64,000 nt of DNA, taken from the NCBI GenBank assembly GCA_033391075.1, contig JAWPMV010000001.1, positions 3,844,001-3,908,000 of the forward strand, read 5' to 3'. Each line of letters starts with the position of its first letter. Positions within the stretch are counted from its first letter, which is position 1. The stretch comes from Bacteroidia bacterium. Lineage in GTDB: Bacteria > Bacteroidota > Bacteroidia > J057. The notes under the pieces were generated by a model. It had not been told where the DNA came from and ran no database searches. It saw only the letters and a list, made by a program, of their open reading frames with translations. Position numbers and translations under genes: made by a program. Positions 18,063 to 27,997 of this stretch are shown piece after piece.

Positions 18063-18256
18063 GCGAAAGTTCAAATTCAAGAAGCAAGAGCAAGTGTCTA
18101 TCTTCATTTTCAATTCGACGATTGGAAGGCGAGAAATCCACTTACTTGATTCACAAATAAAGGATAAACCTTCTCTTTCCCTATAGCTTTTCAAGCTGCT
18201 ATTCCTCCTCCACATAAAGTTTTTTTCATAAAGAGAGTATAAGGGCAAATCTCTTT

Positions 18257-18270
18257 TCTCTTATAAGAGA
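18257..18270. promoter_or_regulatory. 14-bp perfect palindrome upstream of SusC
   Basis: TCTCTTATAAGAGA is a perfect palindrome 26 bases before the ATG of the SusC gene. A further AAGAGA lies upstream near 18231. It could be an operator or a 5' leader hairpin; no regulator is assigned. Confidence 0.35.
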
Positions 18271-18295
18271 TACACTGTAACCTAAACTCTACTAT

Positions 18296-21200
18296 ATGAA
18301 GTATATTAGATTTCTACTAATTATTGGCCTTAGTATGATTTCTGCGAATCTGTTTGCCCAAAAAACAGTTTCCGGAACTCTGACATCCAGCGATGGACAA
18401 GCCCTCATTGGGGTAACCGTACTGGAAGAAGGCACAACCAATGGACGCTTTACTGATGATGAAGGTAAATATACCATCACAGTAGCTGGTCCGAATTCTG
18501 TTCTTGTATTTTCTTATACCGGCATGAAGCGGGTGATGATGCAAGTGGGAGATCAATCAACCATCAATATTCAGATGGAAGCTAGTGATCTTTTACTGGA
18601 TGAGGTAGTTATATCTGCACTGGGATTTAAAGAAAGTAAAGACCAGTTGGGATCTACCTACTCTGTGATTGATCCGGTTTCTGTACAAAGATCCGGAGAA
18701 GCAAACTTACTCAATGCGCTGGGTGCAAAGGCATCAAACGTACGGATCAATCGTACCAATGGAGACCCCGGAGCAGGTAGTACCATCCGTATTCGTGGAG
18801 CAAATACCATCTCTGGTGATGGCTCTCCACTGGTCGTTGTAGATGGTGTTCCCCTGAACAACTCTACCACTTATGGAGGGGGAAATAATATCACCGGTGG
18901 AAGAACCGGAGGTACATCTCAGCAGTCTCGTTTGAATGATATCAACCCAAATGATATTGAGTCTGTTCAGATTTTGAAAGGTGCTTCTGCTGCAGCCCTG
19001 TGGGGAAGTAGAGCAGCCAATGGGGTAATCGTTATCACCACTAAAGATGGTGCTGCTGGTAAACCCAAAATCAATTATAAAGCTTCTTACTCAATTGACC
19101 GTATCAACGAAAGGGTACCTATGCAAACGGTATGGGGACAAGGTCGTAGCGGTTCATTCATAGCTGGTAATGCTGAATCCTGGGGAGATTACATTCCCGA
19201 TCGTGCGGGTGGCCAGGATGAATTTGACATGAGTGGGGAGAGATTTGTAGCTGAAAGTGGTAATATCTATTACCCCATCGAATCGAAAAATTCCAGAGAA
19301 ACCTTTGTGGAAGAAAACTGGAACGAAGCTTTCGGGAATGGAGGATTCTTCCAACAAGACTTTTCTATCAGCGGTGGTGGCCAGAAGGCTACTTATTTCT
19401 TCAGCTTGGGTAGACTGGACCAGGAAGGAATCATCAAGGGCTCTTCTTATGACAGAAACAATATCCGTTTCAACAATAAACTTTTCCTCACAGATTGGTT
19501 GACAATGACGACCAAGTCTTCTTATACTTTGACTAACTCGAATCGTATCCAGCAGAATTCAAATACTGCAGGTTTGATGCTGGGTTTGTTAAGAACATCC
19601 CCTGATTTTGATGGAAGAGACTATTTGGGAACCTACATCGATGATGATGGACAGGAATTCAACAGAAGACATCGTTCTTATCGTCGTCCCTTAGGAGATA
19701 GAGACAATCCCACTTATAATAGTGCAGGTTGGACCGTAGAGCAGCAAGTCTCTTCTTCTAATGTAAACCGTTTTACGGTAACTCCGATTTTTGATATCAC
19801 TCCGACCAATTGGTTGCAAATCAAATTGAGAGGTAATGCAGACATCTCTGACGATAAGCGTGTTTATTTCTTCCCCATTGGATCAGGAGGTAACCGTAGC
19901 GTAGGGATCTTCGCAGAAGATATCATCGGTAGAAGAGAGTTGAACTTTGATGCGATTGCAAAAGGTAATTTCAAATTGACCGACGCCATTGACCTAACGG
20001 CTACTGCAGGATGGAGTATCAACGACAGAACCTATAGAAGAAATTCCGGTCAGATTACCGGTTTCCTCGTAAACGCTTCCAAAGAGACTACTTCTTTGAA
20101 CACTGCTGCGGAAAACTCTGAATTTGAAAACTTCAAAACATTCAGAAGAAGTAATCGCGGATACGGTATCCTGGGATTTGATTTTGATGATCAACTCTTT
20201 GTAAACCTATCGGGTGGATATGAAGCATCTTCAACCATTAGCGATCAGTTCTTCTATCCTGCAGTTGATGCAGCATGGGATTTCACCAAATCAGGATTAA
20301 AGTCTGATGTACTTTCCTTTGGTAAACTGAGAGCTTCCTGGGGTAAAGTGGGTGTACAACCACGTTCACATGCTTTCCAAACACTGGCAGAAGGTGGATT
20401 TAGCTATAGCACCTATAGTGATCCGCTAAATATTTCACTCTTTGGTGGTGGATTTAGAATTGACAACAACCAGGGTAATCCTGACCTCCAGCCTGAGATC
20501 AAAACGGAGTGGGAGATTGGTACGGATTTGAGATTTTTCAATGATCGTCTCGCCTTCTCTTTCACTTATTATAGCAATGAGATCGATGGTATCCTCCTTG
20601 ACGTAGACCTTTCGCCATCTTCTGGTTTCTCGACCAAATATGGAAACTTTGGCTCTATGGAAAATGAAGGAATCGAATTGGATTTGAGCTATGCAGCTAT
20701 CCAAAAGCAGGACCTTTCATTGGATGTATTTGTCAACTGGGCAAAAAATGAAAACCTGGTAACTGACCTGGAAGGAACAGAAACCATTGACCTCACAGGA
20801 GCTTCTGTAAGTTCTCGTGCGATCGTTGGATATCCTTTAGGCGTACTTTATGGAACAGGTTCAAGAACCCTGGAAAATGGAGACTATGATTTGGATGAAA
20901 ACGGTTTCCCACAACTGACCAATAGCCCGATTGTATTAGGTGATCCTAATCCAGATTGGAGAGGTGGAGTTGGATTTAACTTCCGTTGGAAAAATTTGGG
21001 ATTGAATATGTTGCTGGAGCACTCTCAAGGAGGTGAATTCTCTCCTCGTACCCTTTGGGTATTGAGACGTTTCGGAACTACTATGGAAACTGCAAATCGC
21101 GTAACCCTAAGTCAGGACCTCGTAAACTTTGCTGGTAATACCATTCCTGCCGGATCTACCGTTCGTGGTAATATCGAAAACTTTGGAGGTGGTGATGTAT

Positions 21201-21517
21201 TGCTGGACGAAAGTTGGTACCGTACCGGTATCGGTGGTGGATTTGGTGATAACCAAGCCTATAACTTCTCCGTCTTTGACGCGACATTCACCAAAATCCG
21301 TGAATTGACGCTGAGTTATACCCTGGACGAAAGCATGGGACTTCCGCTCAATGGAATCATTGTTTCAGCTACTGCCAGAAACGTTTTCAACAGAAATAAA
21401 ATCGACGGTATTGATCCTGAAACCAGCCAGACAGGTGTAGGTAATGGATTTGGATTGGAGTATTTCACCAACCCACAAACTGAATCTTATGTATTCACCG
21501 TTTCAGTCAATTTCTAG
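18296..21517 (+). CDS. SusC/RagA-family TonB-dependent outer membrane transporter
   Basis: 1073 aa. A signal peptide (ISANLFAQ) is followed by a carboxypeptidase-regulatory-like domain at about residues 24-100 (VSGTLTSSDGQALIGVTVLE), LDEVVISALGF as the TonB-box region, a plug at about 110-245 (STIRIRGANTI, SPLVVVDGVPL, QILKGASAAALWGSRAANG) and a barrel ending in VSVNF. Unlike the SusC at 11367 it has no STN domain, so it is not expected to signal to a sigma factor. It pairs with the SusD gene starting 20 bases downstream. Substrate unknown; no glycoside hydrolase or other polysaccharide-utilisation enzyme is adjacent. Confidence 0.95.
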   Translation: MKYIRFLLIIGLSMISANLFAQKTVSGTLTSSDGQALIGVTVLEEGTTNGRFTDDEGKYTITVAGPNSVLVFSYTGMKRVMMQVGDQSTINIQMEASDLLLDEVVISALGFKESKDQLGSTYSVIDPVSVQRSGEANLLNALGAKASNVRINRTNGDPGAGSTIRIRGANTISGDGSPLVVVDGVPLNNSTTYGGGNNITGGRTGGTSQQSRLNDINPNDIESVQILKGASAAALWGSRAANGVIVITTKDGAAGKPKINYKASYSIDRINERVPMQTVWGQGRSGSFIAGNAESWGDYIPDRAGGQDEFDMSGERFVAESGNIYYPIESKNSRETFVEENWNEAFGNGGFFQQDFSISGGGQKATYFFSLGRLDQEGIIKGSSYDRNNIRFNNKLFLTDWLTMTTKSSYTLTNSNRIQQNSNTAGLMLGLLRTSPDFDGRDYLGTYIDDDGQEFNRRHRSYRRPLGDRDNPTYNSAGWTVEQQVSSSNVNRFTVTPIFDITPTNWLQIKLRGNADISDDKRVYFFPIGSGGNRSVGIFAEDIIGRRELNFDAIAKGNFKLTDAIDLTATAGWSINDRTYRRNSGQITGFLVNASKETTSLNTAAENSEFENFKTFRRSNRGYGILGFDFDDQLFVNLSGGYEASSTISDQFFYPAVDAAWDFTKSGLKSDVLSFGKLRASWGKVGVQPRSHAFQTLAEGGFSYSTYSDPLNISLFGGGFRIDNNQGNPDLQPEIKTEWEIGTDLRFFNDRLAFSFTYYSNEIDGILLDVDLSPSSGFSTKYGNFGSMENEGIELDLSYAAIQKQDLSLDVFVNWAKNENLVTDLEGTETIDLTGASVSSRAIVGYPLGVLYGTGSRTLENGDYDLDENGFPQLTNSPIVLGDPNPDWRGGVGFNFRWKNLGLNMLLEHSQGGEFSPRTLWVLRRFGTTMETANRVTLSQDLVNFAGNTIPAGSTVRGNIENFGGGDVLLDESWYRTGIGGGFGDNQAYNFSVFDATFTKIRELTLSYTLDESMGLPLNGIIVSATARNVFNRNKIDGIDPETSQTGVGNGFGLEYFTNPQTESYVFTVSVNF

Positions 21518-21537
21518 TCTGACTTAATTTGATAAAT

Positions 21538-22956
21538 ATGAATAAGTATATAAAAGTAATCATCATGCTATTCACTATCTCTTTGGCTTCCTGCCAAAGT
21601 CTGGTGGACGGTATCAATGATAACCCCAATGATATCCTGATAACGGATATAGACGCGGATCTTTTCCTGACGGGTGCTATGTTGGCAAATTCGGTAGCAC
21701 AGGGAGGACACCTTACCCGTATCAGTGGAATGTATAGTGGCCAATTGGTCGGCTTATCTTCTCTCTACTCTAACATCTATGGATTCTCTCTTTCTACAGC
21801 AGAATCTGTGGCTACCTGGAGTAGGGTTTATGTAGGTACAATTCCAAACCTTCGCCACATACGAGATATTGCTCCAGATGATCGACTTCTCGTAGGTATC
21901 ACCAAGATTGTAGAAGCCCACGCAATCGGCATGGCAGCTTCTCTTTTTGGCGATGTACCATATTCGGAAATCAATAATCCTGATATTGTTGATCCAGTTT
22001 TTGATGATCAGACTGCTGTATTTAATGCAGCTATTGCATTGATCGATGATGGAATTAGCGATCTATCAGCTGCCAACAGCCGTCTTCTTTCTGCTGATAT
22101 TTATTTTGAAGGAGATGCTTCCAGATGGGTGGAAGCTGCTAATACCCTAAAAGCAAGGTATCACATGCAAATGAAGGATTATGCTTCTGCCTATGCGGCT
22201 GCCCAAAATGGTATCAGTGATGGGGATGGTTCCTTGAAATACATTCCTCGCGGTGATGCAAGTATTTCTTCCGGAGACAAGAATCTTTTCTGGACAATCC
22301 TTGAAGGTTCTCGTGCAGGAGATATTGGTACTTCCAATAGCTATATGATCCAATTGCTGGATACAACAAGTGCTATCCAGAGAAACAATGCAAAAACTGA
22401 CGAAACCGCTCGTTGGGGATATTATAGCATTGATCCTTCTGGGGGTTCTGCTAATAGCGGAATCATTGAGCAATTCGAACCTCAGAACCTGATAAGCTTT
22501 GAAGAGAATCAATTGATTCTGGCAGAAGCCGGTGCAAGAACCAATGGGCTTGCTACAGGTTTGGGACATTTGAACGACCTCCGTGCATGGTTCAACACAG
22601 GGGCTCATGTAAATAGCAATTTTTCTGGCCTACCTTTGAAATACGAAGCTTACGAAGTGGTTGATTTCGAAAATGGAGGAATGGAAAATGCGGATGGCCT
22701 TGATGCCACCAAAGCCCTATTGAGAGAGATCATTGAAGAGCGTTATGTTTCAGGATTTATGACTCGTATGCCTTACAATGATTCAAGAAGACTGAGAGCC
22801 AGTGATTCAGATATTGCGGTTCCTTTCTTCCTGGTGGATGGACCTAATCCTCCTTATTCAGAGCGCATGCCGTATTCTGATGATGAGTTGAATTCTAATG
22901 CAAATGCACCTGCAGAAGATCCCGGTATATTTACCAAAACAAAAGTTAATCAGTAG
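21538..22956 (+). CDS. SusD/RagB-like outer membrane lipoprotein
   Basis: 472 aa from the ATG at 21538; a TTG nine bases earlier is unlikely. The lipoprotein signal ends in SLASC, with lipidated Cys 18. SusD-like_2 type features are MAASLFGDVPYSEIN, WVEAANTLKARYHMQ, ENQLILAEAG and IIEERYVSGF. It is the surface substrate-binding partner of the upstream SusC (20 bases). A strong terminator follows, so the two form a discrete transcription unit. Confidence 0.93.
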   Translation: MNKYIKVIIMLFTISLASCQSLVDGINDNPNDILITDIDADLFLTGAMLANSVAQGGHLTRISGMYSGQLVGLSSLYSNIYGFSLSTAESVATWSRVYVGTIPNLRHIRDIAPDDRLLVGITKIVEAHAIGMAASLFGDVPYSEINNPDIVDPVFDDQTAVFNAAIALIDDGISDLSAANSRLLSADIYFEGDASRWVEAANTLKARYHMQMKDYASAYAAAQNGISDGDGSLKYIPRGDASISSGDKNLFWTILEGSRAGDIGTSNSYMIQLLDTTSAIQRNNAKTDETARWGYYSIDPSGGSANSGIIEQFEPQNLISFEENQLILAEAGARTNGLATGLGHLNDLRAWFNTGAHVNSNFSGLPLKYEAYEVVDFENGGMENADGLDATKALLREIIEERYVSGFMTRMPYNDSRRLRASDSDIAVPFFLVDGPNPPYSERMPYSDDELNSNANAPAEDPGIFTKTKVNQ

Positions 22957-22971
22957 TTATCTTATATATAT

Positions 22972-23005
22972 AATGCAGGTCCGGGGCTCCCTGGACCTGC
23001 ATTTT
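22972..23005 (+). terminator. Terminator after the SusC-SusD pair
   Basis: AATGCAGGTCC (22972-22982) and GGACCTGCATT (22993-23003) form a perfect 11-bp stem with a 10-base loop, then TTTC. Confidence 0.85.
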
Positions 23006-23026
23006 CATTTCGCCCAAATACTAACA

Positions 23027-25885
23027 ATGAGAACTATTACTAGCCTACTATTATGCCTGGCCTCTCTGAGTTTATTTGCTCAGGATGGAAGCCTCCCAAT
23101 CGACCGGGCCCTGAGATGGAGAAATATCGGCCCTGCCAATCAAGGTGGAAGGATTGTAGACATCGAAGCCCAGGCCAATGACTTTACCAAAGTTTATATC
23201 GCTACTGGTTCAGGCGGGGTTTGGAAATCCAAGAATGCAGGTACCAGCTGGGAACCCATTTTTGACAAATACGAAACCGCCTCTATTGGAGATATTGCCC
23301 TTGATCCTCAGGACAATCAAGTCATTTGGGTAGGAACTGGAGAAGCCAATAACCGTAATAGTGTTTCATGGGGAAATGGGGTGTACAAATCCTCAGATGG
23401 AGGGAAGAATTTTCGATCGCTTGGCCTGGAAAATACGCATCAAATCGCGCGAATACTTGTTGATCCTACCGATAGTGAGAATGTATGTGTTTGTGCGATT
23501 GGACATCTCTGGGGATATTCCGGAGAAAGAGGACTTTTCCAAACAAAAAATGGAGGAAAAAGCTGGAAGAAACTAAAGAACGGATTGCCGGATGATGGAA
23601 AAACAGGCTGTACAGATCTTGTCCGTGATCCCAGCAATCCCAATGTACTCTACGCAGCTTTCTATCACCGCCTGCGTCAGCCCTGGCATTTTCAGAGCGG
23701 AGGAGAAGCTGGTGGAATTTATAAAAGTGAGAATGGAGGAAGAAGTTGGAAAAAGTTGAGCAAAGGCTTAGCTGCTCCCACCGGAAGAATTGGTTTGGCC
23801 ATTTCGAAATCAAGTCCAAATGTTCTCATGGCATTGGTCGAGGCAGAAAAAACCGGAGACTTAAGTAAGCCCGGTAGTGGAGTATATCGTTCAGAAGATG
23901 GAGGCGAAAGCTGGAACTATGTCAACACCTACAATAATAGACCTTTCTACTACAGCCAGATACGCATCAATCCCCATAATGACCAAAGGGTTTATCTATT
24001 GACTACCCGCTTTATGGTTTCTGAAGATGGAGGAAAGAGCTTTATCAATGGAAGCCAGGATCAGGAAGTTCACGGTGACTTTCATGGGATGTGGCTGGAC
24101 CCCAACTATGAGGATCGATACTATCTTGGAGCTGATAAAGGACTTTCGATCACCCATGACCATGGCAAAGGATTTCAATTGCTCGATAATCTTCCCATCG
24201 GCCAGTTTTATCGCATCAACCACGACATGCGTGATCCCTACTACGTCTATGGAGGATTTCAGGATAATGGCATGTATGGAGTCGCAAGTTTTAGTCGGGA
24301 TGCAAGAGGTATTCTCAATGATTCCAATTGGAAGTTACACTGGGGAGATGGCCAATATGTGGTCGTCAATCCTTACAATTGGAGAGAAATGTATACCTCC
24401 ATGGAGAATGGTTCTTATTATTCCTATGATCCCCTCACCCATCGCATCAAACGCATCAGCCCTTCTTTCAATAATATCCTGAATAGAGATGAGCATTTTT
24501 CTGATACCATTACGGATATGGCTTCGGCCAATCGGTGGAATTGGTCTGCGCCTATGCGCATGTCTCCCTCCGATCCCAACACGCTTTATGTAGGAGGAAA
24601 TCATTTGTATAAATCAAGCAACAAAGGCAAAAGCTGGAAAATTATCAGTCCTGATTTGAGCAGCAATGATCGTATAAAAAGAAAGCAAGGAGTAAGCGGC
24701 GGAATAACTCCCGATAATACCGGAGCGGAAACCCATTGTAGCATTAGCAGCATTTCCATTTCCCCTGTCAATGAAGACATCATCTGGATCGGAACCGACG
24801 ACGGCCAAGTGCATATCACCCAAAATGGAGGAAGCTCTTGGGAAAATATTCGTGAGGGTGTCCCAGAAGTGCCAAGCGGTATTTGGGTAAGCAGGATCAA
24901 AGCCAGTCCCTTTTCACCTGGAACTGCATTCCTCTCCTTTGATGGCCACAGAAGCGATCTATTCAAGCCCTGGATCTTTAAAACAAGCGACTATGGGAAA
25001 AGCTGGACCAAAATTGTTAAGGGAATAAAAGAGGATGAAGTAATCCGCCTCATTCAACCTGACGATCGAAATCCCAATCTGCTATTCTCGGGAACGGAAA
25101 GCGGTATATGGTACAGCCTGGATGAAGGCGAAAACTGGAGCCGATTTATGCCCAATATGCCAACCGTTTCTGTACTCGATCTAAAAATCCATCCCAGAGA
25201 TCATGACCTCATTGCCGGAACTCATGGCAGAAGTATCTGGATCATGGATGATATCAGCCCCCTTCAGCAAATGAATGAAAAGGTGGAAAACAGTCCCATT
25301 CATTTATTTGAACAAAGAACCGCAACGCTTTGGGAAAATGTCAGTCGCGGAGGACAAAGGGGTCATTTTTGGTATGCAGGAGAAAATCCTCCTTATATCA
25401 GGAATACATCTAGCCTTGCACGTGCAGGATTTCGTAGCGAAGCAGCCATTTCCTACTTTATCGGAAAAGAAGCTACAGGAGACATTTTCCTCGATATCGA
25501 AAGCCTGGATGGGAAGCACAAAAAGACTATCCAGGTAGAAAACAAAGTGGGCCTAAATCGATACTACTGGAACCTTGAATTTGATGCAGAGCCTTATACC
25601 GTTGAGGAAAAGAAAGTGATTCACAAAGTCTTTGAAGAGTTGATCGCAATGGGAGTTTCTTCCAGAATCAAAGGCATGTATGAAAGATTCAAAATTGCCG
25701 AGGAAGCTGAAGAACAACGAAAAATTGTAGAGCCTCTATCCCAAGGCTACATCAGTGTCAACCTGAATAAAGATTTGCTCATGCCCAGAGCAGAGAAAGG
25801 AAGCTATAAGCTTACCCTCAGAATGGGAGATATCCATCAGGTACAAAGTCTGGAGATCAGGGATGATCCTCTGCTGGAAGATTAG
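23027..25885 (+). CDS. Secreted sortilin/Ycf48-type beta-propeller protein 1
   Basis: 952 aa from the ATG at 23027, which begins a signal peptide (LLLCLASLSLFAQ). Longer in-frame starts run through the preceding terminator and are rejected. Many BNR/Asp-box-like repeats occur, such as VYKSSDGGKNF, LFQTKNGGKSWKK, IYKSENGGRSWKK and VYRSEDGGESW, forming VPS10/sortilin N-terminal-like propellers over about residues 35-760. A C-terminal part of about 190 residues has no recognised domain. This family is often annotated as a glycosyl hydrolase, but no catalytic residues can be identified here. It is paralogous to the protein at 27998. It probably acts in the periplasm or outside the cell. Confidence 0.88.
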   Translation: MRTITSLLLCLASLSLFAQDGSLPIDRALRWRNIGPANQGGRIVDIEAQANDFTKVYIATGSGGVWKSKNAGTSWEPIFDKYETASIGDIALDPQDNQVIWVGTGEANNRNSVSWGNGVYKSSDGGKNFRSLGLENTHQIARILVDPTDSENVCVCAIGHLWGYSGERGLFQTKNGGKSWKKLKNGLPDDGKTGCTDLVRDPSNPNVLYAAFYHRLRQPWHFQSGGEAGGIYKSENGGRSWKKLSKGLAAPTGRIGLAISKSSPNVLMALVEAEKTGDLSKPGSGVYRSEDGGESWNYVNTYNNRPFYYSQIRINPHNDQRVYLLTTRFMVSEDGGKSFINGSQDQEVHGDFHGMWLDPNYEDRYYLGADKGLSITHDHGKGFQLLDNLPIGQFYRINHDMRDPYYVYGGFQDNGMYGVASFSRDARGILNDSNWKLHWGDGQYVVVNPYNWREMYTSMENGSYYSYDPLTHRIKRISPSFNNILNRDEHFSDTITDMASANRWNWSAPMRMSPSDPNTLYVGGNHLYKSSNKGKSWKIISPDLSSNDRIKRKQGVSGGITPDNTGAETHCSISSISISPVNEDIIWIGTDDGQVHITQNGGSSWENIREGVPEVPSGIWVSRIKASPFSPGTAFLSFDGHRSDLFKPWIFKTSDYGKSWTKIVKGIKEDEVIRLIQPDDRNPNLLFSGTESGIWYSLDEGENWSRFMPNMPTVSVLDLKIHPRDHDLIAGTHGRSIWIMDDISPLQQMNEKVENSPIHLFEQRTATLWENVSRGGQRGHFWYAGENPPYIRNTSSLARAGFRSEAAISYFIGKEATGDIFLDIESLDGKHKKTIQVENKVGLNRYYWNLEFDAEPYTVEEKKVIHKVFEELIAMGVSSRIKGMYERFKIAEEAEEQRKIVEPLSQGYISVNLNKDLLMPRAEKGSYKLTLRMGDIHQVQSLEIRDDPLLED

Positions 25886-25903
25886 TCCATCACGCTATTC
25901 ATC

Positions 25904-25934
25904 AAAAAGGTCCTGAGCTATTCAGGACCTTTTT
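25904..25934 (+). terminator. Rho-independent terminator
   Basis: AAAAAGGTCCTGA (25904-25916) and TCAGGACCTTTTT (25922-25934) pair perfectly with a 5-base loop, and the T run lies in the second arm. It is symmetrical but only needed on the plus strand. Confidence 0.92.
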
Positions 25935-26100
25935 ACTTTTTACGAAAAACCTCTTCTCAATCAAAAAAAGAAGTAGGTCTCGTACACTTTTTGCCTTCTT
26001 TCATATATTTCGAAGAGGTAAGTCTATTCGAAAAAACGGCTATTTATTTTTTCGGATAATTCCGAATTTAGTTTAATCAGACATTTTAGAAGACCTCTCT

Positions 26101-27921
26101 ATGAAGCTCCACGTAATCCTGAGCCTTCCCTTCTATGTATTGTGTTACTACCTGTTCTTTTTCTCTTCCTCTCTGGCCTGGAGCCAGACGATGAACCGTT
26201 CCGGACAGGATAATAGCATCTTTGTTTCCCATACTGTATTTATGCCCAAACATTCCTATCCTTCCGGCGAACAAAACTGGACCATAGAGGCTGCGGATAT
26301 GAATGGGGATGGATTTGTAGATTTGGTAACCGCTTCAAAATTGGATGGAGGGATTAATGTTCATCTCAATGATGGAAATGGGGTTTTCGAAGAGAAACAA
26401 ACGGTCATTTGCCAAAAGAACAATCGGGCTTTGAGCATCTTTCATGCAAATGGAGATAAACATCCGGATATAGCGGTAGTAAGCGTAGATGGGAAATTGA
26501 GCATACTGGAGAATGATGGTACAGGCAAGTTGAGCCTGGTTGAGCAACATAAAGTCAGCATCATGGCCCATGATGTTCATGCTGCAGATATAGATGGGGA
26601 TGGGATACAGGAACTCCTGCTTGCTGCGATTGCTTCACAGCAGGTAAAAATTTATTCCAGAAAAGGTTCAACAACTTTTCATCCAGCCAGTGTATTGAAT
26701 ACCGGTTGGGAACCGCGCAGAATCATATCGGGACACCTTAATGAGGATAATAAAATTGATATAGTAGTAGGATGCGATGATGGAAGAATCTATCTCTACC
26801 TCAATAAAGGGGATGGGACTTTTCGGGAGAAAGAAGCCATACATTCAGGATCATCCAATTGGGCGCTGGGTATTGCTGATTTCAATGAAGATGGTAAAAT
26901 GGACATCGCTACCGCTTCTTATTTGGATAAGTTCCTCAGTATCCATATCAACCAGGGAGATGCAAAATTCGTCCGTACCCAGCAAATCTTATCCGGGGAC
27001 CACAACTTTGATCTGGTCTGGGGAGATTTCGATATGGATAAAGATATTGATTTGGTTACCTGTTCCACAGTTGATGAAGCCATCAGCATTCACCTGAATG
27101 ACGGCAAGGGATATTTTAGCGACCGAATCGGTGTACCATCCGGCAACTGGAATGCTGCAATCACTAAAGCTGATTTTGATGGAGATGGAGATCTGGACAT
27201 TGCTTCTGCCTCCATCAATGATCACATGATCAATGTTCATCGAAATATCAGCCTCGAAAGCGTAGCTCGCAAAGTTCCTGAAAAGGAAGTCAAAAGTAGG
27301 CTGCCTTTCTTTTGTATCAGAGGAATCGTCAGAGATGCCAAAACAGAAGAGATCATTCCTTTTGCAGAAATCCGTGCACAAAATTCAGAAGGCATAAAGC
27401 TATCCAAAGTAAAAACCCGTAAAGATGGTAGTTATGAGATTTGCCTTAAACCTACCGAATACAAACTGGCGACTCAGGCAAAAGGATATTTTCATGACCT
27501 ATCAGAAGTCAGTTTCATCCAGAACGATAGTACTCAGATCATAGAGCAGGATATCTACCTCAATCCGTTGGAAAAAGAAGCCAAAATCGTCCTAAAAAAC
27601 ATCTATTTCGATGTTGACAAAAGTAGCCTCCGCCCAGAGTCCTTTTTAGAACTCGAGCAATTGTTGGAAATCCTGCAAGGCAATCCATCTTTGATCGTCG
27701 AGATCGCCGGGCATACTGATAGTGATGGCACTGACTCTCACAATGATCAATTATCACAAGGTCGTGCACAGGCAGTAGTGAACTTTCTCAGTGAGGCAGG
27801 AATCACCATTCATCGCATGCGAGCCGTAGGCTATGGAGAAAAACAACCCGTCGCAGCCAACGATAGCAGAGAGAATAAGCAATTGAATCGAAGAACGGAG
27901 TTCAAAGTAGTAGATTATTGA
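26101..27921 (+). CDS. FG-GAP/VCBS propeller with C-terminal OmpA domain
   Basis: 606 aa. A signal peptide ends near SSSLAWSQ. About residues 55-375 carry seven FG-GAP/VCBS repeats with calcium-loop motifs (DMNGDGFVDLV, DIDGDGIQELL, DFNEDGKMDIA, DFDGDGDLDIA), the integrin-alpha-like propeller. About 400-475 look like a carboxypeptidase-regulatory or CNA-B type beta sandwich. The C-terminus (about 495-606) is an OmpA/MotB peptidoglycan-binding domain (IYFDVDKSSLRPES, IAGHTDSDGTDSHN, RRTEFKV). The protein is thus probably tethered to peptidoglycan while presenting a propeller. It sits between two large propeller paralogues; ligand unknown. Confidence 0.87.
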   Translation: MKLHVILSLPFYVLCYYLFFFSSSLAWSQTMNRSGQDNSIFVSHTVFMPKHSYPSGEQNWTIEAADMNGDGFVDLVTASKLDGGINVHLNDGNGVFEEKQTVICQKNNRALSIFHANGDKHPDIAVVSVDGKLSILENDGTGKLSLVEQHKVSIMAHDVHAADIDGDGIQELLLAAIASQQVKIYSRKGSTTFHPASVLNTGWEPRRIISGHLNEDNKIDIVVGCDDGRIYLYLNKGDGTFREKEAIHSGSSNWALGIADFNEDGKMDIATASYLDKFLSIHINQGDAKFVRTQQILSGDHNFDLVWGDFDMDKDIDLVTCSTVDEAISIHLNDGKGYFSDRIGVPSGNWNAAITKADFDGDGDLDIASASINDHMINVHRNISLESVARKVPEKEVKSRLPFFCIRGIVRDAKTEEIIPFAEIRAQNSEGIKLSKVKTRKDGSYEICLKPTEYKLATQAKGYFHDLSEVSFIQNDSTQIIEQDIYLNPLEKEAKIVLKNIYFDVDKSSLRPESFLELEQLLEILQGNPSLIVEIAGHTDSDGTDSHNDQLSQGRAQAVVNFLSEAGITIHRMRAVGYGEKQPVAANDSRENKQLNRRTEFKVVDY

Positions 27922-27997
27922 TTTCTTCCGTAATTTCCGAAATCGAATAAAGCAAAGCGCAGAGCTTTGTTATATAAGACGGAAAAAAAGAAGAAAC

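Noticed and set aside
18051-18248. 65-codon minus-strand frame between the SusD-like and SusC genes
   Set aside because: It overlaps the end of the SusD gene, has unremarkable composition and no supporting motif or promoter.
26029-26054. CGAAAAAA/TTTTTTCG inverted repeat upstream of the OmpA fusion gene
   Set aside because: AT-rich arms of low specificity; a convincing terminator for the preceding gene already exists at 25904-25934.
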